Origin: Pseudomonadota bacterium
GTDB taxonomy: Bacteria; Pseudomonadota; Alphaproteobacteria; Reyranellales; Reyranellaceae
Direction of reading: 5' to 3'
DNA: 64,000 bases
Assembly (NCBI GenBank): GCA_018240745.1
Contig: JAFEFF010000202.1
Coordinates: 62,001-126,000, forward strand
Part shown: positions 42,074 to 50,066 of the stretch, piece after piece
How positions within the stretch are numbered: position 1 is the stretch's first letter
Layout: every line of letters begins with the position of its first letter
Notes under the pieces: model-generated
What the model saw: only the letters and a program-made list of their open reading frames with translations
Databases searched by the model: none
Told to the model about the DNA's origin: nothing
Program-made: the position numbers and the translations under genes

Positions 42074-43513
42074 CTAGTAGGGCTCCTTGAGGAATCGGTC
42101 AACCAACCGATCCGCACGGCTGCGGTCGGTAAAGAAGAGATGCCGCGCCATGTTGCGGGCCGATGACGCGAGGTAGAAACGCTCGTACTGCTCGTTGCGG
42201 CTGGCGAGCGCGCTGCCGGCGAAATCCCAGGCCAGCCGGAAGATACGGACGCGGTCCTCTGCCGGCATGCCCTTGGCACCCGGCAGATAGCGGTCGATCA
42301 GCCCGCGCAGATCCTTGTCGGCCATCTGCGCCGCGGTCGGCGTGGCGAACAGATTATGCGAGCCGATCAGGCGCAGGATCTCGTTCACCCGCGGGAACCA
42401 GATCGGCAGGATGCCGCGCAGCACATGCATCGGGCCGGGCGCGCAGGTCCACATCCCGCTCGGCCACTCCCTCGCCTCGGCCTCTCCGGCAATCACCGCC
42501 GAGCGGGCGAGTTCGGCGTAGCTCCAGATCTCGCCGACCAGGCGATTGGTCTCCGGATCGACGGCGTTGATCGCTGCCTGCATCCGCAAGGCCACGCCCC
42601 AGGCGAAGTCGAGCTTCACCGAAGCACGGATCATGGTCTGCTGCTGGATGTTCGGCGGCCAGCTCGTGTTCATCACCGAGTTGTAGGACTTGAGGTTGCA
42701 GTCGATGAACAGCCGGTCACGCGGCACCTCGACGTCGTCGAAGATCACGAAGGCGTCCTGCTCGTCGAACCGGCTCGACAGCGGATGGTCGAAGCGGTTG
42801 CCGCCGCTCGACACGCTGTCGCGGCACAGGAACTTGAGGCCCGGCGTGTCCATCGGGATGCAGAAGGAGAGCGCATAGGCGTCGGCGCCCTGCGGCAGCG
42901 GCGCCGCGGGATAGACCGCTATCTCGTCCGCAAAAGGGGCCAAGGTCGCCAGCACGCGGGCACCGCGCACCACGATGCCATGCTCGGTCTCGCCGACCTT
43001 GCGCAGGGCATGTTCGTTGCCGGCAACCGGCGCGTCGCCGGTCGCCTTGTCGACGGTCGGCTGCACGATGGTGTGGGTCAGCGAGATGTCGTTGCGACGC
43101 AGGAACTTCTGGTAGGCAACCAGCCGCTCGGCGCCCGCCTCGTTGCCGTGCGCGCCCCATTCGTCCGGCCGCCCGGCAAAGCCCGCGTAGGTGACGTTCA
43201 TGTAGTCGGGCGTGCGGCCCATCAGGCCGACCGAGTATTCGGCCACCGTACGCAGCGCCCTGCCCCGCTTCGCCAGGTCCTCGCGCGATTTCGGGATCAT
43301 GTGGCTGACCGCGATCGGTTCGCCGGTCTCGGGATCGGGCATCAGGCACGTCGCCTTTTCGACGTGCTGCAGGTCGAAGATCTCGGCCAGCGCATGGGCG
43401 GCACCGCACAGCTTGGGATGGCTGACGACGTCGCTCACGCGCTCGCCGTCGACCCATACCGCCCGCGGCTTGCGCAGGCCGTTCAAGAACTGCTCACCCG
43501 TTCGCGCCGGCAT
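42074..43513 (-). CDS. HpaB/PvcC-type flavin-dependent monooxygenase (4-hydroxyphenylacetate 3-hydroxylase family)
   Basis: 479 residues from the ATG at 43513, right after GAGGAGGGACGG. Family features: GEQFLNGLRKPRAVWVDGER, RALRTVAEYSVGLMGRTPDY-MNV, GRPDEWGAHGNEAGAERLVA, RNDISLTHTIVQPTVDKA, VVRGARVLATLAPFADEIAV, RFDEQDAFVIFDDVEVPRDR and a C-terminal LIGSHNLFATPT. These FADH2-using enzymes hydroxylate phenolic rings; relatives include 4-hydroxyphenylacetate 3-hydroxylase, PvcC and chlorophenol hydroxylases. No flavin reductase (HpaC) is adjacent. The neighbours (GST, ABC importer) point to uptake and breakdown of an aromatic or halogenated compound. Confidence 0.87.
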   Translation of the reverse strand: MPARTGEQFLNGLRKPRAVWVDGERVSDVVSHPKLCGAAHALAEIFDLQHVEKATCLMPDPETGEPIAVSHMIPKSREDLAKRGRALRTVAEYSVGLMGRTPDYMNVTYAGFAGRPDEWGAHGNEAGAERLVAYQKFLRRNDISLTHTIVQPTVDKATGDAPVAGNEHALRKVGETEHGIVVRGARVLATLAPFADEIAVYPAAPLPQGADAYALSFCIPMDTPGLKFLCRDSVSSGGNRFDHPLSSRFDEQDAFVIFDDVEVPRDRLFIDCNLKSYNSVMNTSWPPNIQQQTMIRASVKLDFAWGVALRMQAAINAVDPETNRLVGEIWSYAELARSAVIAGEAEAREWPSGMWTCAPGPMHVLRGILPIWFPRVNEILRLIGSHNLFATPTAAQMADKDLRGLIDRYLPGAKGMPAEDRVRIFRLAWDFAGSALASRNEQYERFYLASSARNMARHLFFTDRSRADRLVDRFLKEPY

Positions 43514-43523
43514 CCGTCCCTCC

Positions 43524-44120
43524 TCAGCCGACCGGCACCGTCTCGGCGAGCGGCGGCAGCTTCGCGACCTTCTCGTACCAGGCCTCGAGCTTGGGATGAC
43601 CCGGCCGCCACGGCTCGTTGGCATAGCGGAAGTCGAGATAGCCCAGCGCGCAGCCGATGGTGATCTCGCCGATCGTGTCGAGATTGCCGAGCGAGTCCGC
43701 CTGCTTCTCGAACTCGTCGAGCGCGCGGGCGACCTTGCCCTGCTGCAAGGCGATGTAGCTCTTGCGGCCCTCGTCCTGCGGCAGGCCGAGCTCGCGGCGG
43801 CGCGGCTGGGTGGCGTCGAGGATGCCGTCGGCCAGCGCCTCCTGGGTCAGCGCCTTCCAGCGGGCAGGTCCCGCCGGCGGGAACAGCTTGGGCGCCGAGC
43901 CGACGCTGTCGAGATACTCGCAGATCACCGGGCTGTCGAAGATGCAGGTCCCGTCATCCAGGATGAGGGTCGGCACCTTGGAGAGCGCGTTGTACTTCAG
44001 CAGAGCGGGATCGGTCGTGCCGATCTTCAGCCGCTCGATCTGGTCGTTCAAGCCGCGCTTGACGGCGCAGGCCGTGACCTTGCGCACGTAGGGGCTGGCG
44101 GGTGAAAAGGCGAGCTTCAT
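43524..44120 (-). CDS. Glutathione S-transferase family protein
   Basis: 198 residues from the ATG at 44120 (GGAGG upstream). Thioredoxin-like N-domain: MKLAFSPASPYVRKVTACAV with the active-site Ser in SPYVRK, and KVPTLILDDGTCIFDSPVIC-EYLD with the cis-Pro. The helical C-domain holds GEITIGCALGYLDFRY. Cytosolic; conjugates or isomerises glutathione-linked electrophiles. First gene of the GST-monooxygenase-ABC operon, so it may act on reactive or dehalogenated products of the monooxygenase. Confidence 0.9.
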   Translation of the reverse strand: MKLAFSPASPYVRKVTACAVKRGLNDQIERLKIGTTDPALLKYNALSKVPTLILDDGTCIFDSPVICEYLDSVGSAPKLFPPAGPARWKALTQEALADGILDATQPRRRELGLPQDEGRKSYIALQQGKVARALDEFEKQADSLGNLDTIGEITIGCALGYLDFRYANEPWRPGHPKLEAWYEKVAKLPPLAETVPVG

Positions 44121-44160
44121 CGGGATTTCCTCCAATCCTGTTCAAAGGCGTAGCGCACTG

Positions 44161-44278
44161 GCGCCAATTGCGCCAATTCCTCCTGGGCGCCCTCCCGAGT
44201 CCACGAGAGTCCACTCGGGTGTGGACCGGTTGGATGCCGATGGCATCGGCATTTTGGGTCCAGAGTCCACGAATCCAC
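44161..44278. promoter_or_regulatory. Repeat-rich regulatory region before the GST-monooxygenase operon
   Basis: Tandem 9-bp GCGCCAATT repeats (44161-44178), GAGTCCAC at 44197, 44207 and 44263 plus the variant GAATCCAC at 44271, an inverted GTGGACC at 44221, and a 9-1-9 palindrome ATGCCGATGGCATCGGCAT (44234-44252). All lie within 160 bp upstream of the GST start. Spacings of 10 bp (first pair) and 8 bp (last pair) suggest bound proteins on one face. Confidence 0.5.
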
Positions 44279-44293
44279 CGCCCCGCCCCCTCG

Positions 44294-44341
44294 AAAAAAA
44301 CACCTCATCGAACCGCGCCACTGGCGTGGCGCGGTCCGATG
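44294..44341 (-). terminator. Probable terminator of the tctCBA operon
   Basis: On the minus strand a 16-bp stem with one mismatch (core ACCGCGCCAC / GTGGCGCGGT, loop GCCA) is followed by AGGTG and seven T. It lies about 165 bp after the tctA stop. The region 44342-44503 holds a lone DnaA-like box and small GCCCAT/ATGGGC palindrome but no gene. Confidence 0.55.
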
Positions 44342-44503
44342 AACGTGGTCATGCGCTCACGCTGACACTCTGCCTCATCGAGCGCCGAACGCCCATTATG
44401 GGCATTGGCTTCGACGATTCGCGGGCGAACTCATGCGAATCGGCCGGGCCATTGACCAAGACGCGCCTGCGAAAGAGGCGTTATCCACAGGCTTTCGGGC
44501 CGA

Positions 44504-46009
44504 TCAGGCCGGGCGCACCGGCCGTCGCCAGACCCCGATCAGGCGCAGCAGCGGCGGCACGACCAGCAGGGCGAAGCCCATCGCCACCAGGGTCGTGACC
44601 AGCGCATTGCCGAAGAAGATGCCGAGCGAGCCCTGGGACATCAGCATCGACTGCCGGAAGGCATCCTCCGCCTTGTCGCCGATCACGATCGCCAGCACCA
44701 GCGGGGCGAGCGGGTAGTCGAGCTTCTTGAACAGGTAGCCCAGCACGCCGAAGCCCATCATCAGCACGACGTCGAGGTAGGAGTTCGACACCGAGTAGGC
44801 GCCGACCACGCAGACGATGAAGATCAGCGGCGCGATGATGAAGAACGGCAGGCGCATCAGAGCGGCGAAGATCGGCACCGTCAGCAGCACCAGGATGACG
44901 GCGACGATGTTGCCGAGATACATCGACGCGATCAGGCCCCAGACGAAGTCGGGCTGCTCGGTGAACAGCGCCGGGCCCGGATTGAGGCCCCAGATCATGA
45001 GCCCGCCCATCATGACCGCGGCGGTCGCGGAGCCGGGGATGCCGAGCGAGAGCATGGGGAGCAGCGCGCTGGTGCCGGCGGCGTGGTCGGCCGTCTCGGG
45101 CGCCACGATCCCCTCCGGCTCGCCGGTGCCGAACTTGTCCCGGCGCCGCGAGACGCGCTTGGCGATGCCGTAGCTCATGAACGAGGCTGCGGTCGGGCCG
45201 CCCGGCGTGATGCCCATCCAGCAACCGATCGCGGCGCTGCGCAGCAGCACCCAGCCGTGGCGCGGCAGGCCGACGATGGTGCGGAACACCTCGCCCCAGT
45301 CGATCCGCGAGGACACCGCCCGGGCGTGCATCTCCTCCTCGACCGCGATCAGGAGCTCGCCGATCCCGAACAGGCCCATGACCGCGACCACGAAGTTCAC
45401 GCCCTTGACCAGCTCGTCGATGCCCATGGTGAGGCGGACCTGGCCCGAGACCGTGTCCATGCCGATGGCGGCGATGGCGAAGCCGATGGTGAGCGAGACC
45501 ACGGTCTTCATGGGTGGCGAGCCGCCGACACCGATGAAGCTCGAGAAGGCGAGGAAATAGACCGCGAAATACTCGGCCGGGCCGAATTCCAGCGCGACAC
45601 CGGCGATCCATGAGGCGAGGCAGGTGATCAGCACCACGCCGACCATCGCCCCGAACGCGGCCGAGCCGAAGGCGGTCGCCAGCGCCTGGGTTGCCCGGCC
45701 GGAGCGCGCCATCGGATAGCCGTCGAAGGTCGTCGCGACCGAAGAGGGTTCGCCCGGGATGTTGAACAGGATCGAGGTCACCGAGCCGCCGAACAGCGCG
45801 CCCCAGTAGATGCTCGACAGCAGGATGATCGCCGAGACCGGCTGCATGCCGAAGGTGATCGGCAGCAGGAGCGACACGCCGTTCGGCGCGCCGAGGCCCG
45901 GCAGCACGCCGACCAGGATGCCGAGCAGCACGCCGCCGATCATCAAGGCGATGTGCGGCACCGAGATCGCGATCGAGAAGCCGTGCATCAGGAGGTCGAA
46001 ATTCTGCAT
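44504..46009 (-). CDS. tctA: Tripartite tricarboxylate transporter large permease (TctA family)
   Basis: 501 residues with about 11-12 hydrophobic segments. TctA signatures: LVGVLPGLGAPNGVSLLLPI, SSIYWGALFGGSVTSILFNI-PGEPSS, TFDGYPMARSGRATQALATA, SMYLGNIVAVILVLLT and GIPGSATAAVMMGGLMIWGL. It is the main channel subunit for uptake of tricarboxylates or similar organic acids driven by ion gradients. Follows tctB by 4 bp. The start is ATG at 46009; an upstream in-frame extension lies in tctB. Confidence 0.93.
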   Translation of the reverse strand: MQNFDLLMHGFSIAISVPHIALMIGGVLLGILVGVLPGLGAPNGVSLLLPITFGMQPVSAIILLSSIYWGALFGGSVTSILFNIPGEPSSVATTFDGYPMARSGRATQALATAFGSAAFGAMVGVVLITCLASWIAGVALEFGPAEYFAVYFLAFSSFIGVGGSPPMKTVVSLTIGFAIAAIGMDTVSGQVRLTMGIDELVKGVNFVVAVMGLFGIGELLIAVEEEMHARAVSSRIDWGEVFRTIVGLPRHGWVLLRSAAIGCWMGITPGGPTAASFMSYGIAKRVSRRRDKFGTGEPEGIVAPETADHAAGTSALLPMLSLGIPGSATAAVMMGGLMIWGLNPGPALFTEQPDFVWGLIASMYLGNIVAVILVLLTVPIFAALMRLPFFIIAPLIFIVCVVGAYSVSNSYLDVVLMMGFGVLGYLFKKLDYPLAPLVLAIVIGDKAEDAFRQSMLMSQGSLGIFFGNALVTTLVAMGFALLVVPPLLRLIGVWRRPVRPA

Positions 46010-46013
46010 CGGC

Positions 46014-46481
46014 TCAGCGCTCCAGCCAGGCGCCGAGCAGGCCATGCGGCAACGCCACCTGGAAGCTCCATTCGAACACGAGATAGAGGCCGACCGAGAC
46101 CACCACGGCAACGAGGACCGAGCGCAGCAGCGACATGCCGTTCTGCAGCCGCAAGGTGGCGAGCAGATAGAGCCCCGAGGTGACGTACATGCCGAGCAGC
46201 GGTATCAGCGCGACATAGACCACCGCCGGCAGGAACAGCGCCACCGTGCGCCTGAACTCGACGGCGGTGACCACGATCTCGCGCCCGCGCAGCCAGCCAC
46301 GCGCCAGGTTGTACAGGCTGCCGGCAACCACGATCAGGCCGGTCATGAAGGGAAAGGTCCCGGACTCGACACCGGCTGACGACCAGCCGATGCCGTTGTC
46401 GAGGCTCTGCACGAGGATCGCGATCCCGAACGCCCCGGTGATCGCGGCCGTCAGCGCTTCGAGCGCACGTCGTGAGAACAT
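46014..46481 (-). CDS. tctB: Tripartite tricarboxylate transporter small permease (TctB family)
   Basis: 155 residues, four predicted membrane segments in the usual TctB layout: ALEALTAAITGAFGIAILVQ, FPFMTGLIVVAGSLYNLARG, VALFLPAVVYVALIPLLGMY and VLVAVVVSVGLYLVFEWSFQ. It stabilises the TctA channel. Between tctC and tctA with 4-bp gaps on each side, all one operon. Confidence 0.9.
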   Translation of the reverse strand: MFSRRALEALTAAITGAFGIAILVQSLDNGIGWSSAGVESGTFPFMTGLIVVAGSLYNLARGWLRGREIVVTAVEFRRTVALFLPAVVYVALIPLLGMYVTSGLYLLATLRLQNGMSLLRSVLVAVVVSVGLYLVFEWSFQVALPHGLLGAWLER

Positions 46482-46485
46482 CAGC

Positions 46486-47472
46486 CTACTTGACCAGCCA
46501 GCCCTGCTCCTCGGCGACCTTGTGCACCCGCTCCATGTCCTGGGTCATGTAGTCGGTGAACGCCGCGCCGGTCAGGAACACCTGGGTCTGCGAGCTCTTC
46601 TCGACGTAGTCCTTCCACTCCGGCGTCGCCTGCACCTTCTTCATCAGGTCGACGTAGAACGCGGTCTGCTCGGGCGTGACCTTGAGCGGCAGCCACACGG
46701 TGCGCGGCTGCTGGAACAGCGGAATGTTCAGCCCGGCCTCGACGCAGGTCGGGATGTCGCTCCATCCCTCGGTCGCCGTGATTTTCGGCCCGGCCGCCAG
46801 GCGTTTGGTGTTGAACACGCAGAGCGGCCGCTGCGTGCCGCCCTTCCACTGGCCGATGCTCTCGCTCGGATTGTTGACGTGGCTGTCGACATGGCCGCCG
46901 GCGAGCTGGACCGCCGCCTCGGCGCCGCTCTTGAAGGGCACGTAGATCATCTTGATGCCCGCGGTCTTTTCGATCATGCGGGTCAGCAGTTCGTCGGTGT
47001 CCTTGGACTGCGCACCGCCCATCTTGCCTGCGCCGTTCCTGGCCTTCATCGCCTCGATATAGGCCTTCACGTCCTTCGGCCCGTCCTGCTTCACCCACAG
47101 CAGGAACTCGTCCTGCACCATGGCAGCGATCGGCGTGAAGTCGCTCTGCTTGAAGGCCACCTTCGACACCATCGGCTGCTGCCAGGTGTTCGAGGTGCCG
47201 AACACCAGGTGGTATGGATCGCCCGCCATGCCCTTCTCGTAGGTATAGCCTTCGGCGCCGCTGCCGCCGCCCTTGTTGACCACCACGATCGCCTGGTCGA
47301 GCAGCTTGTTCTTGACGATCGCCGCCTGGACCGCGCGCGCGAAGTTGTCGGTGCCGCCGCCCGGCCCCGCCGTGGCGACGAACTCGATCGCTTTGGTCGG
47401 CTGCCAGGCGAAGGCGGGCGCGGCCAGCGTGGTGGCGGCGATCAGCGCGGCGGCGAATTTCAGGGTACGCAA
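46486..47472 (-). CDS. tctC: TTT transporter extracytoplasmic receptor (TctC/Bug family)
   Basis: 328 residues. The start is a TTG at 47472 with GGAGGAG 7 bp upstream; no ATG fits the signal peptide. Signal peptide LKFAAALIAATTLAAPAFA, then the Bug fold: AIEFVATAGPGGGTDNFARA, VVVNKGGGSGAEGYTYEKGM, IAAMVQDEFLLWVKQDGPKD, MIYVPFKSGAEAAVQLAGGH and a C-terminal LKVTPEQTAFYVDLMKKVQA. It captures an organic acid in the periplasm for TctAB. First gene of the operon. Confidence 0.92.
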   Translation of the reverse strand: MRTLKFAAALIAATTLAAPAFAWQPTKAIEFVATAGPGGGTDNFARAVQAAIVKNKLLDQAIVVVNKGGGSGAEGYTYEKGMAGDPYHLVFGTSNTWQQPMVSKVAFKQSDFTPIAAMVQDEFLLWVKQDGPKDVKAYIEAMKARNGAGKMGGAQSKDTDELLTRMIEKTAGIKMIYVPFKSGAEAAVQLAGGHVDSHVNNPSESIGQWKGGTQRPLCVFNTKRLAAGPKITATEGWSDIPTCVEAGLNIPLFQQPRTVWLPLKVTPEQTAFYVDLMKKVQATPEWKDYVEKSSQTQVFLTGAAFTDYMTQDMERVHKVAEEQGWLVK

Positions 47473-47584
47473 GACTGGGCTCCTCCGGGTGGGTCTTCTG
47501 ATTAGCGGCCGGAGTGTGCCTCGCAGCGCGTTGATAGGCCAGCAATACACTATGCTCGCGCCATGAAGCAGCAGGAGGCTTTGG

Positions 47585-47980
47585 ATGACCGACCGACACA
47601 TCGAAGGTATGAAGCAGCAACAGGCGGAACTGCACCACGTCTCCGAGCATCTCGCCAACGAGCGCACGATCCTCGCCTGGGTGCGCACCGCCATCGCGGT
47701 CATGACGCTGGGCATCGCCATCAATCGCTTCAGCCTGTTCCTGGTCGAATTCGCACGCATGGTGCCCGGCAGCAGGGTCGCGAACGTCCATGCCGAAGAG
47801 GCCGGCATAGGACTGGTGATCGTCGGCGTGCTCGTGATGCTGGGCGGCATCTGGCACTACCTCGACGTCGCCCGCGCGATCGACGAGGGCACCTACCGCT
47901 CCTCCCGCCTGCGTATCGTCATGCCGGCGATGGTCGTCGTCCTGCTGGGCGGCACGACCTTGGTGTGGCTGCTGCGGTGA
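47585..47980 (+). CDS. DUF202 (YidH-like) small membrane protein
   Basis: 131 residues after AGGAGGCTTTGG. The DUF202 opening HLANERTILAWVRTAIAVMT-LGIAI is diagnostic. Three hydrophobic segments: the first within that stretch, the second GIGLVIVGVLVMLGGIWHYL, and the third IVMPAMVVVLLGGTTLVWLL. Inner membrane, function unknown. Divergent from tctC with a 112-bp gap. Confidence 0.85.
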   Translation: MTDRHIEGMKQQQAELHHVSEHLANERTILAWVRTAIAVMTLGIAINRFSLFLVEFARMVPGSRVANVHAEEAGIGLVIVGVLVMLGGIWHYLDVARAIDEGTYRSSRLRIVMPAMVVVLLGGTTLVWLLR

Positions 47981-48043
47981 GGCGTCGATCGGCCACTTTT
48001 TTGCCCGCTTTTCGGTGCGCAATGGCAGAATGGAAAGGAGCCG

Positions 48044-48316
48044 ATGTCGATGTCCGACCTTGATGTCACCTCCGACCTTCAGCAACGCCTTGCCCGGATC
48101 GAGACGAGCCTCATCCATCTCCGCCTCGGCAAGACACCGCCCCGGCCCGTCGACCTGATGGCCTGGCGGCTCGATACCAGTATTCCGCATCCCACCGAGC
48201 CTTACGCCGGCTGGCGCAAGGAATCGATTCTGCGCTGCCTGCGCGAGGACTGGCACGGCATGACCGAGGCGATCCGCAACTGGGGCGTACGGCTCGAGGA
48301 GCGCTTCAGTCGCTAG
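48044..48316 (+). CDS. Hypothetical protein, 90 residues
   Basis: 90 residues starting after AAAGGAGCCG. The sequence is Arg/Trp-rich in the second half (WRLDTSIPHPTEPYAGWRKE; CLREDWHGMTEAIRNWGVRL) with a helical N-terminus (LQQRLARIETSLIHLRLGK). No membrane segment or signal. I recognise no family. Its last 11 bp overlap the end of the convergent hyuB gene. Confidence 0.55.
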   Translation: MSMSDLDVTSDLQQRLARIETSLIHLRLGKTPPRPVDLMAWRLDTSIPHPTEPYAGWRKESILRCLREDWHGMTEAIRNWGVRLEERFSR

Positions 48317-49934
48317 CCGCGTACGGCGTTCGATCCGTTACATAGCCCGCCGCCAGGTCGGCTTGGAGCGCCGCGGCCAGCCGCTGCCGCGGATCGCCGT
48401 GGCCGCCGCCGCCCGGCGTGCCGAGCGAGACGGTGTCGCCCTTCTGCAGCACGTACTGCTTCTTGGGATCGGTCTTCGCGCCGTTGATGCGCAGCTCGCC
48501 CGGTGCGCCGGCCCTGCCGCCCTCGATGCCGAAGGCCGGGAAGATCGTACGCTCGGCGAGGAACGACACCGCGATCGGCGATTCGCTGCGGCTCTCGATC
48601 AGGATCTCCTGCCCCAGCCCGCCGCGATGGCGGCCGGCGCCGCCCGAGTCGGGCCGCAGCTTCTTGTGATGGAAGCGCAGCGGCGCGATGTGCTCGCTGA
48701 TCTCGATCGAGGTCGAGGAGACGTTGGATGGCCAGGACAGGCAGGTGACGCCGTCGCGTTGCGTGTTGCCGCCCATGCCGCCATTGTAGAAGAACATGTT
48801 GGCGTAGGGACGACCGTTGCGAACGCCGGACTGGTTCATGCCCCACATCGGGCTGCCGCACGCCGCCATCACGCGCTCCGGCACGATCTGGCCGAGGCAG
48901 CCGAACACCAGCATCGGCACGTAGTGGCCAATCAGCATGCGCGAGCCGCCGGGCGCCGGGAACACCGGGTTGACGATGCAGCCGGGCGGCGCCTTGAGCT
49001 GCAAGGGCCGCCAGGCGCCCTCGTTGTTCGGCAGGTTGGGGCTGGTGCAGACCTTCACCCCGTACATCGCCATCGCGTAGGTGTAGCAGAGCGCGCAGTT
49101 GATCGCGCGGTCGACCTGGGCGTCGGTGCCGGCGAAATCCATCACGATCTCGTCGCCCTTGACGGTAAGCTCGAGCTTCATGGTGATCGGCGTCTCCATG
49201 ATGCCGTCGGTCTTGAGCTCGCTGCGATAGGCGCCGTCGGGCAGCTCGCGGATCGCCGCGCGCATCGCCGCCTCGCAGCGGCCCTGGATCTCGCGCGCGA
49301 GATCGGTGATGTCGTCGAGCCCGTAATTGTCCATCAGGACCCGCAGCCGGTCTTCCATGACGTCGAGCGCGACGATCTGGGCGTAGAGGTCGCCCATCGT
49401 CTGGTCGGGGGTGCGCACGTTCTTGCGGATGATGGCGACCAGCGTCTCGTCGGTCCGGCCCGCGGCGATGAACTTCATCGGCGGGATCTGCAGCCCCTCC
49501 TCGAACACCTCGCGCGGCTCGGGGCTCCTGATCTTGCCGCCTATGTCGGGCGCATGGGCCGTCGTTGCGCTGAAAGCGATCAGCCTGCCGTCCCTGAAGA
49601 TCGGCTTGGCCAGCGTGATGTCGGGCAGATGGCCGGTGCCGAGCCAGATGTCGTTGGTGATCAGCACGTCGCCCGGCTCGAGCCTGTCGGGCGGAAAGAA
49701 GCGCAGGAAGTGCTTCACCGTCTCGGGCAGGGTGCCGATGAAGCTCGGGATGCTCTCCGACGCCTGCACCAGCGACTGGCCGTCCTGGTCGGTGATCACG
49801 CAGGAGAAGTCGTAGCTCTCGCGCACCAGGGTCGAGAAGCTGGTGCGCACCATCGCCACCGCCGCCTCGTCGACGGCCGAGATCAACCGCCGCCACAGGA
49901 GCTCGAGCTCGATCGGATCGAAGGTTCGGGTCAT
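48306..49934 (-). CDS. hyuB: Hydantoinase B / oxoprolinase-like subunit
   Basis: 542 residues from the ATG at 49934 (GGGAG upstream); an upstream in-frame extension is repeat sequence. HyuB family: FDPIELELLWRRLISAVDEA, VRTSFSTLVRESYDFSCVIT, FPPDRLEPGDVLITNDIWLG-TGH, GDEIVMDFAGTDAQVDRAIN, GGMGGNTQRDGVTCLSWPSN and LGTPGGGGHGDP at the C-terminus. With HyuA it forms an ATP-dependent enzyme that opens N-methylhydantoins, 5-oxoproline or similar rings; acetone carboxylase subunits are distant relatives. A family A repeat lies between it and hyuA. Confidence 0.92.
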   Translation of the reverse strand: MTRTFDPIELELLWRRLISAVDEAAVAMVRTSFSTLVRESYDFSCVITDQDGQSLVQASESIPSFIGTLPETVKHFLRFFPPDRLEPGDVLITNDIWLGTGHLPDITLAKPIFRDGRLIAFSATTAHAPDIGGKIRSPEPREVFEEGLQIPPMKFIAAGRTDETLVAIIRKNVRTPDQTMGDLYAQIVALDVMEDRLRVLMDNYGLDDITDLAREIQGRCEAAMRAAIRELPDGAYRSELKTDGIMETPITMKLELTVKGDEIVMDFAGTDAQVDRAINCALCYTYAMAMYGVKVCTSPNLPNNEGAWRPLQLKAPPGCIVNPVFPAPGGSRMLIGHYVPMLVFGCLGQIVPERVMAACGSPMWGMNQSGVRNGRPYANMFFYNGGMGGNTQRDGVTCLSWPSNVSSTSIEISEHIAPLRFHHKKLRPDSGGAGRHRGGLGQEILIESRSESPIAVSFLAERTIFPAFGIEGGRAGAPGELRINGAKTDPKKQYVLQKGDTVSLGTPGGGGHGDPRQRLAAALQADLAAGYVTDRTPYAASD

Positions 49935-49964
49935 TGGGTCAGGCTCCCTCTCGTGAAGACCATA

Positions 49965-50039
49965 GATCCCTCGCTTCGCTCGGGATGACACCGAGTGTTG
50001 GTTGAGGAAATTGTGTCATCCCGAGCGAAGCGAGGGATC
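49965..50039. repeat. Family A-like inverted repeat, copy 3
   Basis: A perfect 26-bp inverted repeat: 49965-49990 (starts GATCCCTCGCTTCGCTCGGG) and 50014-50039 (ends GAGCGAAGCGAGGGATC), with a 23-nt loop. It differs from copies 1, 2 and 4 in ending with GGGATGACA rather than GGGACGACGG, so it is a subfamily. It sits between hyuA and hyuB. Confidence 0.85.
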
Positions 50040-50066
50040 CAGAAGGGAACGAGCGCGGCGCCTGCG

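Noticed and set aside
44481-44489. Perfect DnaA box TTATCCACA
   Set aside because: Only one copy here, plus a weaker one at 16138-16146; no AT-rich unwinding element or dnaA/repABC-type gene, so not an origin.
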